From assembly GCA_021234155.1 (NCBI GenBank), contig JAJEKV010000402.1, positions 62,001 to 126,000 of the forward strand: 64,000 nt of DNA. The letters run 5' to 3'. Made by a program: the position numbers and the translations under genes. Within the stretch, counting starts at the first letter, position 1. The number at the start of each line of letters is the position of its first letter. This stretch comes from Isoetes taiwanensis (taxonomy: Eukaryota > Streptophyta > Lycopodiopsida > Isoetales > Isoetaceae). The notes beneath the pieces were generated by a model. The model was not told where the DNA came from. It did no database searches and was given only the letters and a program-made list of their open reading frames with translations. This document shows positions 35,940-48,884 of this stretch, one piece after another.

Positions 35940-38457
35940 AATGGTGGAAAGGAATAACTTCGGAACTAATGAAAGAGGATCACGAGATGTCATGCTTGTG
36001 CGTAAAGGGCCAAGTGAGAATGCACTTATTAGGTGGAAAAAATAGCGATGTGATCTTCTTTGGATGGAAGGAACATCTCACAACATCTCAGTTTTCGAGA
36101 AGCTAAAAAGAAAATGAGGATATAGAGCTTGAATCATTTGAGGACAACATTCGAGGCTCAATTCAAACGAAAAGAGGAAGTATACTTACACACATAGGAT
36201 TCAAAGAGAGCCTAAGGGGAAAAAGCAAAGAGGAAAGGTTATGCTCCACAACTTCAATCAATAAGTTCATGAAGTCAGCTGGGCCCAAAAATACTTGCAA
36301 CAAGAAACTTTACAAAGCATCAAGTACGCGGAATTAAGAAAAGAATTTTTATCCCAACCACTTTACAATGCAAGGGTGAAGGGTTACCTTTTTTGACGCT
36401 TGGGTGTGACTTACATGTGAGAAGTTGAGAGGACATTATAGTGCTTTGGGGATGGAATTAAATGCATGGGTCGGGTATGCATGGCTTTAAGGTATCGTCA
36501 GTCCAACATTTTACAATTGGAGAAAGAGATATGAAGCAGTGCAAAGGTAGTCGAACATGGTATCACGGCTCTAAGAAGCCCCCAGATCCCACTACACTGC
36601 CACCCAATGTGTGCTAGGTGATTCATTCAGGAGAATCTTTAAAAGTATTCCCCATAGGAGCAAAAGAGGTAGAGATGATGTAAGAGAAAAATGCGTAATA
36701 AGCTTCCCTTCCATTCTTAATAAGAAGCTTTTACATAAAAGAAGTTGGAGGTGTTAGAAGAGCTTACGTAAAACAATGGCGGCCTTGAACTCTTTTATAG
36801 TATATGGAAAAATTTCGGATGTTAGCATTGCAAAAATACTGACCTTCTCAAATGCAAACATCCTAGCGTGGTAATCAAGCAAAATTTGGAAAAACAAAAG
36901 ATACAAGAGAGAGACTTTAATCTTGCAATTCAACGTCGGGCTCATATGCCTAGAGCGTTCTTTGCGAAGTCAATATTGGCATTGAGAGCATTGTCCGCGA
37001 GAAGCGGTCTCTCCGTAAAATCATCTATATGTAATACACATGATAAAGATGGATCGTGTTAAGACTTTAGTGCCCAGAAGTCATCATCTAGCAAAATACG
37101 TATGGAGAGGTGATCGCTTGAAGAGCGGTTTTGACAGAGCTCAACCATGGGCATGAGGTCGTGTGCCTATGGTCATTCCTCACTTGATTTATGGAAAGAT
37201 GATTCAAACTTCCATATTGGTTCACTTTCTAGGATATTGCATAACTTGAATTGGTACAAAGAGGACAAGATAGGTGACTTATGTGAAGTAAGCCCAGATT
37301 GGTAAATGGATGCAAGCGGTCAAAGGATACCAATCCTTTGAAGAACAAACTTAAGCTTTTTATGGTGTAAGTATTGCCAAATGCTTCAACTACAAATCTA
37401 ATCCTCGAGGTGTTCAACCTCTCCCCTAAATCTCTATTTTGTAAATCTCTGATAATGCATCGAGGCAAAACAAAAATAGGTATGTCTTTTCATACTTATC
37501 TTATTTTACATGGCTTAAGGTCTTTGATGAGATCAGCGGCTTTATGATGAATCGGCCACACCCATGATGATATTGATGCTTTTATTTGGAAATTTTTCAA
37601 CCTTGATGAGTTCATCGGATGCTTTGACACTACTGCAGCTACTTTTACTTGTTAAACCAATTGCAATTGAACCCCAATTCCATACTTTATTGATGAAGTT
37701 CCAAATTGAAGGCTTTTGTGAAGGGATTCATCCTCGATAAGAATATACATTGATGGGCATACTTGAACCATTGCTCTTCAAATTTAAGATGGCGTAAGAT
37801 TGGCTGTTAGGCAATACAAAATCACGTCCTACACATAAAGAGTGGCTTCAATTCTCCGTGAGTTAGAATGTGGAAAGAGGATAAACATAATTGACTAATG
37901 ATACCAAGTGGTGTGCCAAAAATATTCCTCCTAGACCAACATTGAAAGATCTTCGGGGGTTGAAGGATAGCATCAACAAATACATCTCCCTATGGAAGGA
38001 CATATGTAAGAATCAAAAGAAAGTAGCTTGTTTGCAAGGCAATAAAGCAAAGAGAATGCTGAGTATTGGAGCCAAATTTTCTTATCTCTTTGGAGGATGT
38101 TGCTCGGGACGCCCTCAAAAATGATGCATTTTGGTACAAACAAGACAAGCTCCTCTAGAACAAAAACCGCATTTGTTCCGTAGGTCGCACGTGATCTGCC
38201 TTGGTCTACGACCTTTACCATCTTATTTTGGCTCAGGTCGGATGGCCGCCCGAAGGTTGCCTCTTGAAGAGTTTGATCCTCACGTACATGTGACAAAGGG
38301 CATGTTTGTTCTAGTGAGGACACGGGATGATAACACGCAACTTGTTAGGATATGCAGGAGGAGAATGTTGTTCTTGGATCTAGAATCTACATATTTTGGC
38401 CATATTTTTGTATGCGTGGTGGAAGCCCACTTTGGAGGGGACTACAAGATCGCTTGA
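35940..38457 (+). pseudogene. Decayed plus-strand coding fragments, unidentified
   Basis: Plus-strand pieces occur at about 36120-36340 (ELESFEDNIRGSIQTKRGSI), 36420-36545 (HYSALGMELNAWVGYAWL), 36868-37062, 37891-38121 (TLKDLRGLKDSINKYISLWK) and 38131-38454 (RRLPLEEFDPHVHVTKGMF, then VLVRTRDDNTQLVRIC). Stops and shifts separate them. The common strand and near-continuous reading suggest one long broken ORF, likely of a mobile element. Family not recognised. Confidence 0.35.
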
Positions 38458-38859
38458 CTAGCTGTTATGCCTAATCTTCTTAGATCCTTCAAAGGTCTGA
38501 AAAATTTAGATGCCATTCATTATGCTTGGGATGCCAATGGCAAGAGCCTTAAAACAAAGTCAAATTAGAAATATATTGTAGACATGTGGAAAGACATAGC
38601 ACATTGTTCATCTTAATACATGAGATCTTGTACTTGTAATACATATCTTTCATCTTAATACATAAGATCTTGTACATTACTATATTTGTGATCATATATA
38701 GCTGCATACATCTTTAATATATAAATGCATACATGATTCATAGATAAGATGGTGAGGGCGCTTATATATTGAGGCAATTGATTCAATCATCTTGAGGATT
38801 CAGTAGTAGTGATCCCCTATATCTCATAGCTCAAGGCGCCGGGAAGCCATATCGCATGG

Positions 38860-39720
38860 ATCATAACGACCGACGCAGGCAATGAATGAATCTTCAAAGC
38901 TTTCTTTGCAAGTAGGGATGAACATTGAATATGTCATCTAGGCAACCAACAAGATCGAAAGTGGCTCATTGAGCACTTGATGAGCCTGCGATGTGGGTGA
39001 AATCGAGAGTTAGGCAAATAATCCATGGGAGATGAATGATCTCTAGCCCCTAATGGGCTACATTTTTATAGTGAAAGAAAAAATTATTGATGGAATTATT
39101 GGGTGGACCGTAGCTGGCCATCATTGAGCCGATAACAAGTATCATGTACTCATACGTATGATTCTATCATGTACTTTCGAGATTCTATACATCAACTAAT
39201 ATTCACTATGTTTTATATTATATATATCCTTAGTATATACACAAATCATAAAGTGCTTATATTATTATATCATACTTGAATTATACATATCATAGATGAT
39301 TCACTGGCGTCATTCTTTGACTGACTAATATAGGTGTGATTGAAAATAAAAAAGGCGACATAGTTCATGGGTATCATGTCATTATTATATCATACCAGAT
39401 CTGAGATTACCTACATCATCAACATCAAAGCACATTGATGCTATTGACTCAAAGATCTCCCCGATGGGAAGCCAATAAAGGTGGACCTTAACACGAGTGA
39501 GCTTCTTTGCAAGCACTCGCGGTGACCATCTTTGGACCGCAGCCATGGATCAAGTTTTGATACCATTTACGTAGGCATTCACCGCATCATTATAGCTAAG
39601 GTAGGCACGAAGGATTGATGTTCTTCGACGCATCGAGGCAAGGAAGCCATGGGAGATGAATGAGCTCTACCACTTGGGATGGAGTCGCTTTTATAGTGAA
39701 GTAAAATTATTGATGTAATC
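38860..39720. repeat. Two diverged direct repeats with AGATGAATGA(T/G)CTCTA
   Basis: The blocks CCATGGGAGATGAATGATCT (about 39027) and CCATGGGAGATGAATGAGCT (about 39648) are each followed by TTTTATAGTGAAG and an ATTATTGATG word. Both are preceded at a distance by GGGAAGCCA and CTTTGCAAG. This indicates a duplicated unit of about 620 bp with strong divergence. Confidence 0.55.
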
Positions 39721-39774
39721 TTTATTCATTATAATGCAGTACCATACATGTATATGATTCAATAATTTCTATGT

Positions 39775-39870
39775 ATATACTATCAATAATTTGCGGAGTA
39801 TATACCATCAATAATTTTAATTGGGTATACCATCAATAATTTTGGTGGGTATAAATATACATCAAATTGC
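39775..39870. repeat. Minisatellite: ATACCATCAATAATTT
   Basis: CATCAATAATTT occurs three times with GTATA(T/C)ACC or GGGTATA linkers within about 95 bp. Confidence 0.8.
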
Positions 39871-40209
39871 CGAGAGTAAAAGAACATTGGCCTCCTGGTC
39901 TAGCTATGACTTATTCCTCGTCTTGAACGTGATTCTATCACTTGCAAGATGAATCATGAGACTTCAAAGCGGTCTGCGTGGCCGAATATACCGCTTGAAG
40001 GCGGGCTCACTGCTTGTTGCTCTCAATCCCACGCCATTATCCCGATCCGTCAAAATGTTATCATCCATCCCAATGGAATAGGAGTATCAAATGTTCATGA
40101 TCGAAAGGATCTACCGGAGCATTTACGCTAGTTCCCCGATCATTGAGTAATAGTAGAAGAATAATATTACTTGTTATCTTATTGTGTCAATTTGTGTTAG
40201 TATATGGCA

Positions 40210-40335
40210 GTATACATAACCTTTTGTAGTACACATAACCGTAATATAAGTTTTGATGTATACTACTTTACACATGTATACATAACCTTATGTAATACAC
40301 ATAACCATACTATAAGTATTGAGATATACATAACC
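40210..40335. repeat. 67-bp tandem duplication
   Basis: GTATACATAACCTTTTGTAG at 40210 recurs as GTATACATAACCTTATGTAA at 40277; a partial third unit (ATACATAACCC) follows at about 40325. Confidence 0.85.
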
Positions 40336-40449
40336 CTCCAAGTATACTATATAAAAATTATTCCAACTTGTCTCCAGAATTCCAACTTTAATGAAACTCT
40401 GCTTTCTTGCGAGGGGCAAGTGAAGAACAATGATACGACTTTACAATGT

Positions 40450-40500
40450 AACCTTGAGCTTCTTGAGCTTCTTGAGCTTCTTGTAACCTTGAGCTTCTTG
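40450..40500. repeat. (CTTGAGCTT) short repeat
   Basis: CTTGAGCTT/CTTCTTGAG units occur about five times, giving a repeated Leu-Glu peptide in the overlapping frame, which I do not treat as a gene. Confidence 0.85.
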
Positions 40501-40509
40501 GCCATGTAA

Positions 40510-41400
40510 AATTTTGTTATAAAATATGGTCACAATAGTTAACCATGGTGAATTAATGTAGCCATCTAATACTCCAATTAATAACAAGAGCCAAGGACTT
40601 AATGTTCAACCTTACAAAGATCATAATATAAGGAAATAAAGGGAAATGCCTCCATTTGTTGGTCCCTTACAAGAATAAACAAATTCAGGGTCCATATAAT
40701 CTATATGGAAATACATCAACTTATTAGGAACAGTCTAGGGATAAACACCACTACTCCTATTGCCCCAATTAGGACAAGATAAGGTAATACGATATGCTAA
40801 ACAGGCAAAATTGAACTTTGCCCCTACAATAGTCATATATGTCAAATAACCAACAGGAAACCATGTAAGTTTCTAAGTAGGCCATGATCTCATCTGAAAT
40901 CCATCATAGTTCCCATTCATGCCGTTTAAGAAATGAACATCTATAGAGTGACTTTTGGCTGAATTGAAATAATGCTAGATCAACAGCAGGTCATAGTGGG
41001 AATAAATACACCGTATAAGGATCTTATTGGTTAAACACTATCAGCCATATTGCCACCCTTAGGGAGCCATCTAAAAAATATGCTGATAAAATATGCCAGC
41101 ATGAAGCATACATACATTCAAATGTTAAATATGTTCAAGGAGTTAAATATGTTCAAATGTGTATGCAACATGGCACCAATTTGATCCAAAGGTATATTGC
41201 CGCTAGGAGAAGCCTCACTTAGCCAACCAGTAGCATGCATACAAGGAACAATGCTAGAAGATCAGGTAGTTAAGAAGATTTCTCATAAAAAAGTTTTGCA
41301 AGCATATATAAAAAAAAAAAAAAAAAAAAAAAATTGCTACCCTTTTATAATTGTTTCACAGACGTATTATAGATTTAGCGACTTAAATTTAAATTTCAAA
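40510..41400. other. Non-coding AT-rich stretch
   Basis: No gene recognised. An adenine run of about 24 bases lies at 41309-41332. Confidence 0.4.
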
Positions 41401-42420
41401 TTAAATGAATTTTTTTTTTCACAAGAGCGAAAAGTTTTTTTCACATAAAAAAAAGAGTTCCGCGTGCACGCGAAAAAATCGATTTTTTTTCACAAGACGT
41501 GGTTTTCAACGTTGTTTGACAATGACGTGTATGCAATTAGAAAGGTTTCGCTGCTGCGAAAAAATCTTAAACGATTTGGAATTTTTTTTTTGCCGTATTT
41601 TTACGTTTTTATACGGCAATATGTGCCATATATCATACAATTCATAAATTATTCCATATAAAGCGTACAACGTATTGAACCTATCCCCAGGCTTTGGAGG
41701 ACCTCTTACCATGGAGTCACGCGGTGATGCATCATCCTTGCCAAGAGAACTGTATCCGGTGTCATAGAGCACAAGAACATATCATAGAAACATAGATTAC
41801 ATGAACATGCCGGACAACCCAGACCATCGAACCTAGAAGTTCGACCCCAAAGAATCCAAGAGATATCAAAATGTCAAGACAACAATGGTGCAATACAAAG
41901 ACCATGACATATGATGCTCTTACATATTTATGACCGCAGATGCCTAAAGGAGTTCCATTAACGATGATGACCATGATCACTCTATACTAATGTCTAGGCA
42001 ATAATCAATGATGTCTCTCCAGCAGGTCCTCATCAAACTCAAATCATAATACTTACTAGTTATGATGCCCAGAATGGAAATAAAAGTTGTTGAGAGCTTG
42101 TAATATGGTTGTGAAATATGTCATGTAAGTAGAGAAAAGTAATGGGTGTCTAGCCTTGGCTTTGCAGGATTTGTGACGGTGAATTGATGTCTTTGTTGTT
42201 TGTGGTTTATAAATCTTTTGGAATTTCAAATTTTAATTGTTAATACTATAATATAAAAATTGAAAACTTAATTTTTTATTTAAATAGAATAGAATCTTAT
42301 ATTATAAAATTATAGCGTGTGTCTTCAAGGGAGCCCTAGATCAAACGGTCAAGGATTTGATTGACCAATGGTGGAGATGATATATGCGTGTCTTCAACTA
42401 AAATTGCTATGGCTTCAATA
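41400..42420. other. Non-coding stretch with a CGTGCACGCGAAA block
   Basis: CCGCGTGCACGCGAAAAAAT near 41459 resembles the CGTACGCGAAAC blocks of the two repeat modules, so this may be a third, more diverged copy. The minus-strand piece SSLGKDDASPRDSMVRGPPK (around 41690-41755) could be an exon remnant. Confidence 0.3.
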
Positions 42421-42439
42421 TGATTCACTCAATCCGATG

Positions 42440-43795
42440 ATCAAATGATGAAAGGGAAAAGGGAAAAGGGGAAGAGAAAAGGAGAGGGGAAATTGAAAGA
42501 AAAGGAAAAGGGAGAGAGAAAGGACAAAAGGAAAGAAAGAAAGAAAGAAAGAAAGGGAAAATGAGAAATGACAATATGAACAAAAAAGGAAAAGAAAAAA
42601 TAGAAAATAAAAAAGGGGAAGAAGGAAAAGGAATAAAAAAAAGGTAAGGAAGAGGAAAAGGGAAAAGAGAAGGAGAAAAAGGAAAAAGGAAAAGATAAAA
42701 GGAAATAGAAAAGGGATAGAAAAAGGAATAGGGGGGGAAGGGAAGGGAAAAAAAGGGCACCTTAGGGAGAAGGGTAAGAAGTAGGAGAAAAAGGTAATGG
42801 AAAATAGAAAAAGGTTGGGAAGAAGGAGATGAACAAAGCGCATAGGAAAAAGAAAAGGGAAAGAAAAAAAGAAAAAGAGAGGGGGAAAAGGGCAAAAGAG
42901 AACTTGGGAAAAGGGAGCGAAAAAAAGAGGAAAAGGAAAGGGTGGAAAAAGGAAGAAAGAGGAGGGGTGAAGAAAGAGGAAAACGAAGCAAAAAAGATCA
43001 TGCAAAAAAGAGAGAGGAAAGGATGGAAAATGGAGGAAAAGGGTGGAGGGGAAGGTAGAATAGGCAAAGAGTAGGGAGCAAGGAATAGATAAAGAGAAAA
43101 AGAGGAAGGAGAAAAGGGCACGGGAAAAAAGGGAAGACGGAAAGGGTGAGGAAATGGGAAAAAGAAAGGGAAAAATAGTATGGGAAAGGGGAAAAAAAAA
43201 TAGGAAAGGAGAAAGTGGAAAGGGGGAAGAGGATGGGGAAGGAAGGAAAAGGGGCACATAAAAAAAAGGTTGAGAAAAGAGAATGGAAAGAGGCATATGA
43301 AAAGGGAAAGGGGCAGGAAAGGGAAAATGAAAAGGAAGATGAAATGGAAAGGAAAGGGAAAAAGGGCCTGAGAGAAAAGCGAAAAAGGGTGGGGAAAAGT
43401 ATGAAAAGGAATGGAAAGTTGAAAGGAAAAGGGAAGCGGAAAATGGAAAAGGGAAGGGAAAGCAAAAAGGGCATGAGGAAAAGGGGAGAGGGAAATGGGA
43501 AAAGAGATGGGGAAAAGGGCACGTGGTCAAGAGGAAGAGGGTGGGGAAAGGAAGAAAAGGGCACATGAAAAGGTAAGCAAAAGAGAAGGAAAAAAATGCA
43601 TGGAAATGGGAAAGAGAAAAGGAAAAGGAAGAGGAAAGGGAAAAGAAAAGGAAAAAAGGGTAGTGGAAAAAGGAAGGGAAAAAGGCGATCAAAAAAAGAG
43701 AGACAAAAAAGAGGAAGGGGAAGGGAAGGTAAAGGAAGGGAGAAGGGGGTTAGAAAAAAGAAAAAAGGGAGAATGAATAAAGGGAGAATTTAAAG
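42440..43795. repeat. 1.35-kb homopurine-rich tract (AAAGGG/GGAAA)
   Basis: The plus strand is almost exclusively A and G over about 1,350 bases, with words such as GGGAAAAGG and GGAAAAAG. C and T appear only sporadically. The very long stop-free minus-strand frames (Phe/Ser/Pro-only) are by-products of a polypyrimidine strand and are not genes. Confidence 0.95.
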
Positions 43796-43837
43796 GTTCC
43801 TAATTTATGCCCAGCAACACTGGGCACCATTACTAGT

Positions 43838-43890
43838 AGAATAGAATAGAAGGGTTTTTATCGTCCACGGAGACTAATTGACCTATGAGA
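43838..43890 (-). mobile_element. LINE 3'-end fragment with TTCTA tail (minus orientation)
   Basis: TTTTTATCGTCCACGGAGAC at 43855-43874 is identical over 20 bases to 56371-56390 and is preceded by AGTAGAATAGAATAGAAGGG. Read on the minus strand, this is a conserved element end followed by a short TTCTA repeat tail, resembling the TCTAT-tailed LINE at 10740. Confidence 0.5.
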
Positions 43891-44238
43891 CCCAACAAAA
43901 TGGAGCGGTGCCTTTACTTTTGAGGAAGATGAAGTTGTGAGAATTTAAGTATATTTTTGGAGGCTTCAAGTTGGTGAAGCATACAAAATGTAAGTGAACA
44001 GTGTAACAACGTTCTTATACATGGTATATATGATGTTTTGATTCAAATACATTTTGTTTAAGGCCTTCGAACCATACTCCTATTTTTTAGTCTAGCTTGA
44101 TAAAAAGGAAGAAAAGAAATTGGAACTATTTAGATAAGTGTTCTTATTGCACACATTTGATATCATTTTTGAATAGCACCTCGTGGTTATTTTGTGGAAT
44201 ATTGTTAACCCTAATAGCAACATTGCATTGCTCTATGA

Positions 44239-44280
44239 TTTTGGTTTTGGTTTTGGTTTTGGTTTTGGTTTTGGTTTTGG
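44239..44280. repeat. (TTTTGG)7 microsatellite
   Basis: Seven uninterrupted TTTTGG units, followed by degenerate ones to about 44300. No long array and no other telomeric context. Confidence 0.95.
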
Positions 44281-44949
44281 TTTTTAGTTTTTGGTTTTGA
44301 GAAGCTCTAAGGTATGGTTGGGCGTGTGTAAGGCACTCTAAGCATTGGAGAGTTATTATTATTGAAGGGTTGGACACTCACAATTGGTTGCACTCATTTA
44401 TTCATATGTATGTATTTGAATTTGAAGTGAATTTAATTCTTGATGACCAGTAGTATGGTTTTTAATGGTCACCCTAGTTTTGGGTTTGTAGATGTACATC
44501 CAACATTGCCAACTTTAGGCATCCATAAAGTTGTAGAGATCTGTTCGTTGATTGTATATATGTCTTTCAAATTGTACTTGGCCTCAACAAGGTTATATGT
44601 GTGTTGGAGTGTGTGCAAGAGTTGATAGAATTTCAAAATGAGCAAAAACAACACTTGAAATGACGTGTCCATATTGCGAAAAAAAACACCAAAAAACATC
44701 ATTTTTCTATCCTACGTGTTCTTTTCTTTGTAGTCATTTATTTCTAGTGTGTGAAGAGGAATTACTTTGAGGGTAAAAGAAAGCTAGGGTGTCTAAAAAA
44801 AATGCCCTTACATTATGTATAATGTAGGGCATGTAGGCACCCGTTTTTGTTATTTTTTTGAATTTTAGTTAGTTGGGATATGTAATGATTAGGAGTAGCC
44901 GTCGACAATTCAAAATTATGAGTGATTGGCAACCCGAAGCGGACCTTCA

Positions 44950-45650
44950 TTGCAATTTTGGGAGGAGATTGAAGTGTTTCTGTTTAGGAAAAAAATTTTG
45001 CCGTTCCAATTTTAATGTTTCGGGAGTGATCAGCGAAGTAACTGGATTTGTAACTATTCTTCTTCCTCGAAATCCTTGCCAAAAATCCAAGCAATGGGGC
45101 CTTTGCCTCCGGAAGTCACCCAGATTAAACAAAAATTTGAAAATAGCGATTCTAGCAAAAGCAGAAAAAAACAAAAGGAAGGTTCAAACTTCGAGGAACA
45201 GGGGCCAAAAAGAAGACTTATTTGTGAAGAACTTATTTGTTGTGGAACAAAGCATGTAAGATGTGTAAATCTTGGATGAAATTTTTCAGTTTACAAAGCG
45301 GATAATGGACGGCGGCGGTGGGGGGCCCAAAAAGACATACTGGGGTTCAAAGAATCTAGCGTGAAGCGAGTGGCGAGAACTTCTACAAACATTATGAAAT
45401 TGTTTTTTGGTAGAAGGGGAGGTCACAAATCGCCATGTACCGAGTACTTTGCTCGTGCATTTGCCCTTCAATTGGCAAGTAAAAAAGTAGATTGGGATAC
45501 TTTTAAAGTTTTGGCCAAAGATTTGGCAAAGGGAGGAGCAAAAGAATGCGCTATTACAGGAAAAGAAAGTGCGACCTCTAAATCCACATCAAGGTTCCTA
45601 AATTTCAGCAAGGATTTTTACCCTAAGGAAGAGCTTGAATTTGCGTAAAC
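44950..45650 (+). pseudogene. N-terminal Lys/Glu-rich ORF of the 9-kb transposon
   Basis: Plus-strand frames give MGPLPPEVTQIKQKFENSDS (from about 45091), a Lys-rich stretch and RLICEELICCG. After a stop-containing gap with possible intron borders (AT|GTAAGA near 45257 and CTAG before 45361) comes VARTSTNIMKLFFGRRGGHK through to about 45645. A charged segment (MRDRNEEGRNVKRIRSHWRK) follows near 45870. I recognise no domain; position and composition suit an accessory or DNA-binding protein, or the N-terminus of the downstream protease. Confidence 0.4.
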
Positions 45651-46319
45651 TACATTGCGGCGGTGTCATGGAGAGTTAATTAGCGGCACATCCAAGGTTG
45701 AAGAACGAAAATCCAGTGAGGCAATTACGTGACAATATAAATAAGATTTGGGAAGAAAGGATGCACATGAAGAGGACCTAGCGAGATACAAGAAGACATC
45801 AATAGTGTTCTCGGCGACGCTAAGCCGAGAATAAGAGAGACATCAAGGCATGCGGTGGAGGTAGACCTTTTGATGAGAGATAGAAACGAGGAAGGAAGAA
45901 ATGTCAAGAGAATTAGGAGCCATTGGAGAAAAGCCATTGGGAGAAGGAGTTATGTGAAAAGAGGATTGCGAGAACTTGAGGAGGCCCACAAAGTTCAGTT
46001 TGAGTCCGGATGACGGCTTGATGATATGCATAAGTACATGATGCATTCCCTGCGGCGATTCTCCTTCGGCCAAAAAACAAGCTTAGTGATCTCTCGGTGA
46101 AGAAAAATTCATATCGTGCATGGATGTGTGTTTTCGCAAGAATGGCTTTGCTAATAATGAACCTATCCTAGTTGCTCCATGCGAGCATTCATTTCATATC
46201 TTACGTTTCTCATATTCTATTTATTTGGACTATCACGCTTAAAGAGCATGCAAATGGGACGATAACATTTCAAAGACCTTGGGTGTGTACTGCTTTGGAG
46301 GTAAGTGATATTTCATGAT

Positions 46320-46745
46320 TTATGTTCAATTTTTGCACCCGGGATTGCTGCAATGTAGAATCCATTTACATGTAGAATCCATTTACATGTAGATTCTTTG
46401 CACTTAAGGTTTTGCTTACAAAACATGTAGGAGTGTCTTGGTTATTTTATACTTATAGTTCCTTGGCATGTCATACATATATGTGTTTCTTACATACATG
46501 TTGTACATTCACGGTGTAGGGTCCTAAATGTAGAACTTAAATACATAAAATTAGGAGTTGTCTTGAGTTTTGTGGGAGAACATTTAGAGGTATTTTTTAT
46601 GCTTGTGTGATGTGTACATGTGCATACATTGGAGCACATTCATGTACATTACATGTACATTCCATCTGGATAAATAGTTTGTTTACATATGTATGTACTC
46701 AAAGTACTTCAATGTAGATCAGTTCTAGTAATATGTCTGACATTT
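46320..46745. repeat. TGTACATT/CATTTACATGTAG motif array, left side of the 9-kb transposon
   Basis: Many short words of the TACATGTA and ATGTACATT type in both orientations, including a direct duplication of GTAGAATCCATTTACAT (46357 and 46374). A comparable array lies at 52320-52800 on the other side. Confidence 0.6.
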
Positions 46746-47639
46746 ATTGATATGTATGCGTAATGGTTAGAGGCCGATTAGTTTGAGACTGATATCATTA
46801 TTATGTGATTTATTTTCGAGCTTCAAAGTGCAAAAACTTCTTGGCGAAATTACACCACGGATCAGTGCGCTTGTTTTCAAATTCGATTTGCATTGTGTCG
46901 AGAGGAAGCAATTTCTTATTCTTGGTTAGGTTTTCCGCGGTTTTGGAGGTTCCAAAGAAAATTGAGGTGCAAGATGTAGCCAGGAAAGAAAGCATTGATT
47001 GAAGGAAAAGCAAAATCACTATTCTAGCGGTAATCTGAGGTTGAGGAGGCGGCACCAGTGCATGGTGACATTCAGTTATGGCGGGGAACTTCGAGGAGAT
47101 TGAGGGGAGGCTAAGGCCACATCTTCAAAAGTAAAGCGCAGCAGAAGATGTGACTCCAAAGAAGAACTCACGCCCTAAAAAGCCACGGAAGAAGATAATT
47201 GAAGCGGTAGAAGCGGGTAAGAAAGCATTTTATTTTAGTGTCTGGCGGTGAGAAATCCATGACATCCTATGTTTACGAGTCCTAATGAAGAGGAATATTA
47301 GAGCATCAAGATGTAGAGCCCCTATACTTTTAAGTTTGTGTCAAAACTTGCTTCCGACATAGCAAAGGGGATTTGAAATTCGACAATGAGAAATTAGAAG
47401 AGGTTAGGAGACGAGGATTACGGACCTAATAAGAATCAGTGAGGAAACCAAAAAAGTAGGGAAGGAAATGGATCACGACTCAGAACTTGATGTCAGAAAG
47501 GTGAAGAATGATCTCTTACAGGTAACTTGATCTACATTTCTTACATTTTTTCTACATCTAGTATCCAAGTTAAAAACTTTAAAATAATATGGATAGTAGT
47601 AAGCGAATGTAGATGATTTGTGTAAATGTAGTGGTCATT

Positions 47640-48525
47640 GAACCAATTTGCGATTACGAATACTGAGCCATCGATGCCTTCTTGAACCGAATGATGAAGC
47701 TCAAGAAGGCAAGGATTTTCCCGGGATCTTTGCACGAAATGGAGTGTTATTTATTTGAACAAGATGTCTTTGGACATGGATGTGGGGGAAATTTTTCCAA
47801 CCTAGGCATGTGGATATGTATGCAGTCTTGGACTTTGAACTTGTTCATTTGTATGTGTAAGTCAAGTTAGTAATTGTATCCTTTTCAACTTGTTATAGGT
47901 ACAACGACTGTGTGTTCGGATGATAAGAAGGCCGACGTCACAGTTCTTCCACGGAGGGCGGCTTCATGGAATTTGCGGCATGGGCCAAGGCAAGCGAAAA
48001 AGATAAATCTATGGCGACCTCCGTGGAAGAGATATTGTAAAGGTAGCTCTTACTGGGGATAAATTGGCTGAAGTCGCGAGATGGATCATGATTCCAATGC
48101 TATGTAGATTCTTGAACATCACACTTTGGCCATCTTCAACATGGCACTTACTAAGAGTAAGAACACCATCAACATTGGGATCTTCAATTACGAGGACATT
48201 GGCGTTGACATGCTTGCACTTAAGAGGTATTTTGTATTTCACATCTCCTTTTTATTAATATTGAGTAGATTGGATACCATGTTAGCGACTTCTTTCATTC
48301 ATTTGCTACAAAATAGATCGGTCTTTTTGCGGGCTCCATATCCTCACTATGGCACGCGGTTGTGTCGAGTGTCCCACTTTTGAAGCATGGACAAAATCCT
48401 TCACCGGTTGTGAAGATTCATAAGTGTCCCAATGAGAAAGATGGGGATTCATGTGGCCTCTATGTTGCAGCTTATATGCGAGAAGTTTGTAGACCGCGAT
48501 CGTGTGTGGTAAAACTACCAATGTG
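47640..48525 (+). pseudogene. Ulp1-type (C48) SUMO-protease-like domain in the 9-kb transposon
   Basis: Predicted cysteine protease of the Ulp1/SENP clan. Readable pieces on the plus strand: AFLNRMMKLKKARIFPG (about 47672-47722); a region with DLRGRDIVKVALTGDKLAEV (about 48018); HHTLAIFNMALTKSKNTINI (from about 48120), where HTLAI stands for the catalytic His of the H-W-x-L-x-(V/I) motif; GIFNYEDIGVDML (candidate Asp); and DGDSCGLYVAAYMREVC (about 48440-48490), the Cys box of the family. One or two frame changes, or small introns, separate the pieces. Ulp1-like proteases are known passengers of plant Mutator and CACTA elements; their role there is unclear. It lies about 0.4 kb upstream of the HAD domain on the same strand, so both may be exons of one gene. 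Confidence 0.65.
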
Positions 48526-48884
48526 AGTGTCTCACTTCTTTTGTCTTGCAAACAAATGGTTTTAATACTTATTATGTAAAGTATTGTTGTCACATTGCGG
48601 ATTTTAAAACCGGTTCTTGACAAAGTATGCATCGATCGTCATTGATGTTCTCACCCCGAGCACTACTTGAGGAGTTAGACCACATTCAAATGCTTTTAGA
48701 ACCTATTAGACCACACGGTACTAATAAATGTTGCTAAAGCTTGACCTCTCCCTATTGTCAATGCTAAACACTATTTGATTATAAAATACACATTTTTTCA
48801 TTGAATTTGAATACAATCTCTTTTTATTCAACTCCACCATACTTTATTGATAAATTGCATGTTCTTTCATATCCGTTATTACTG

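Noticed and set aside
41309-41332. Adenine run as poly(A) tail of a retrotransposon
   Set aside because: No retrotransposon coding remnant or element end is recognisable directly upstream.
42415-43692. 425-codon minus-strand open frame (Phe/Ser/Pro-rich)
   Set aside because: It is the pyrimidine strand of a purine tract. Lack of stops follows from composition, overlapping frames are equally open, and no domain or start context is present.
44239-44300. TTTTGG array as an interstitial telomere
   Set aside because: Only seven units, not the TTTAGGG plant repeat, and no telomeric context.
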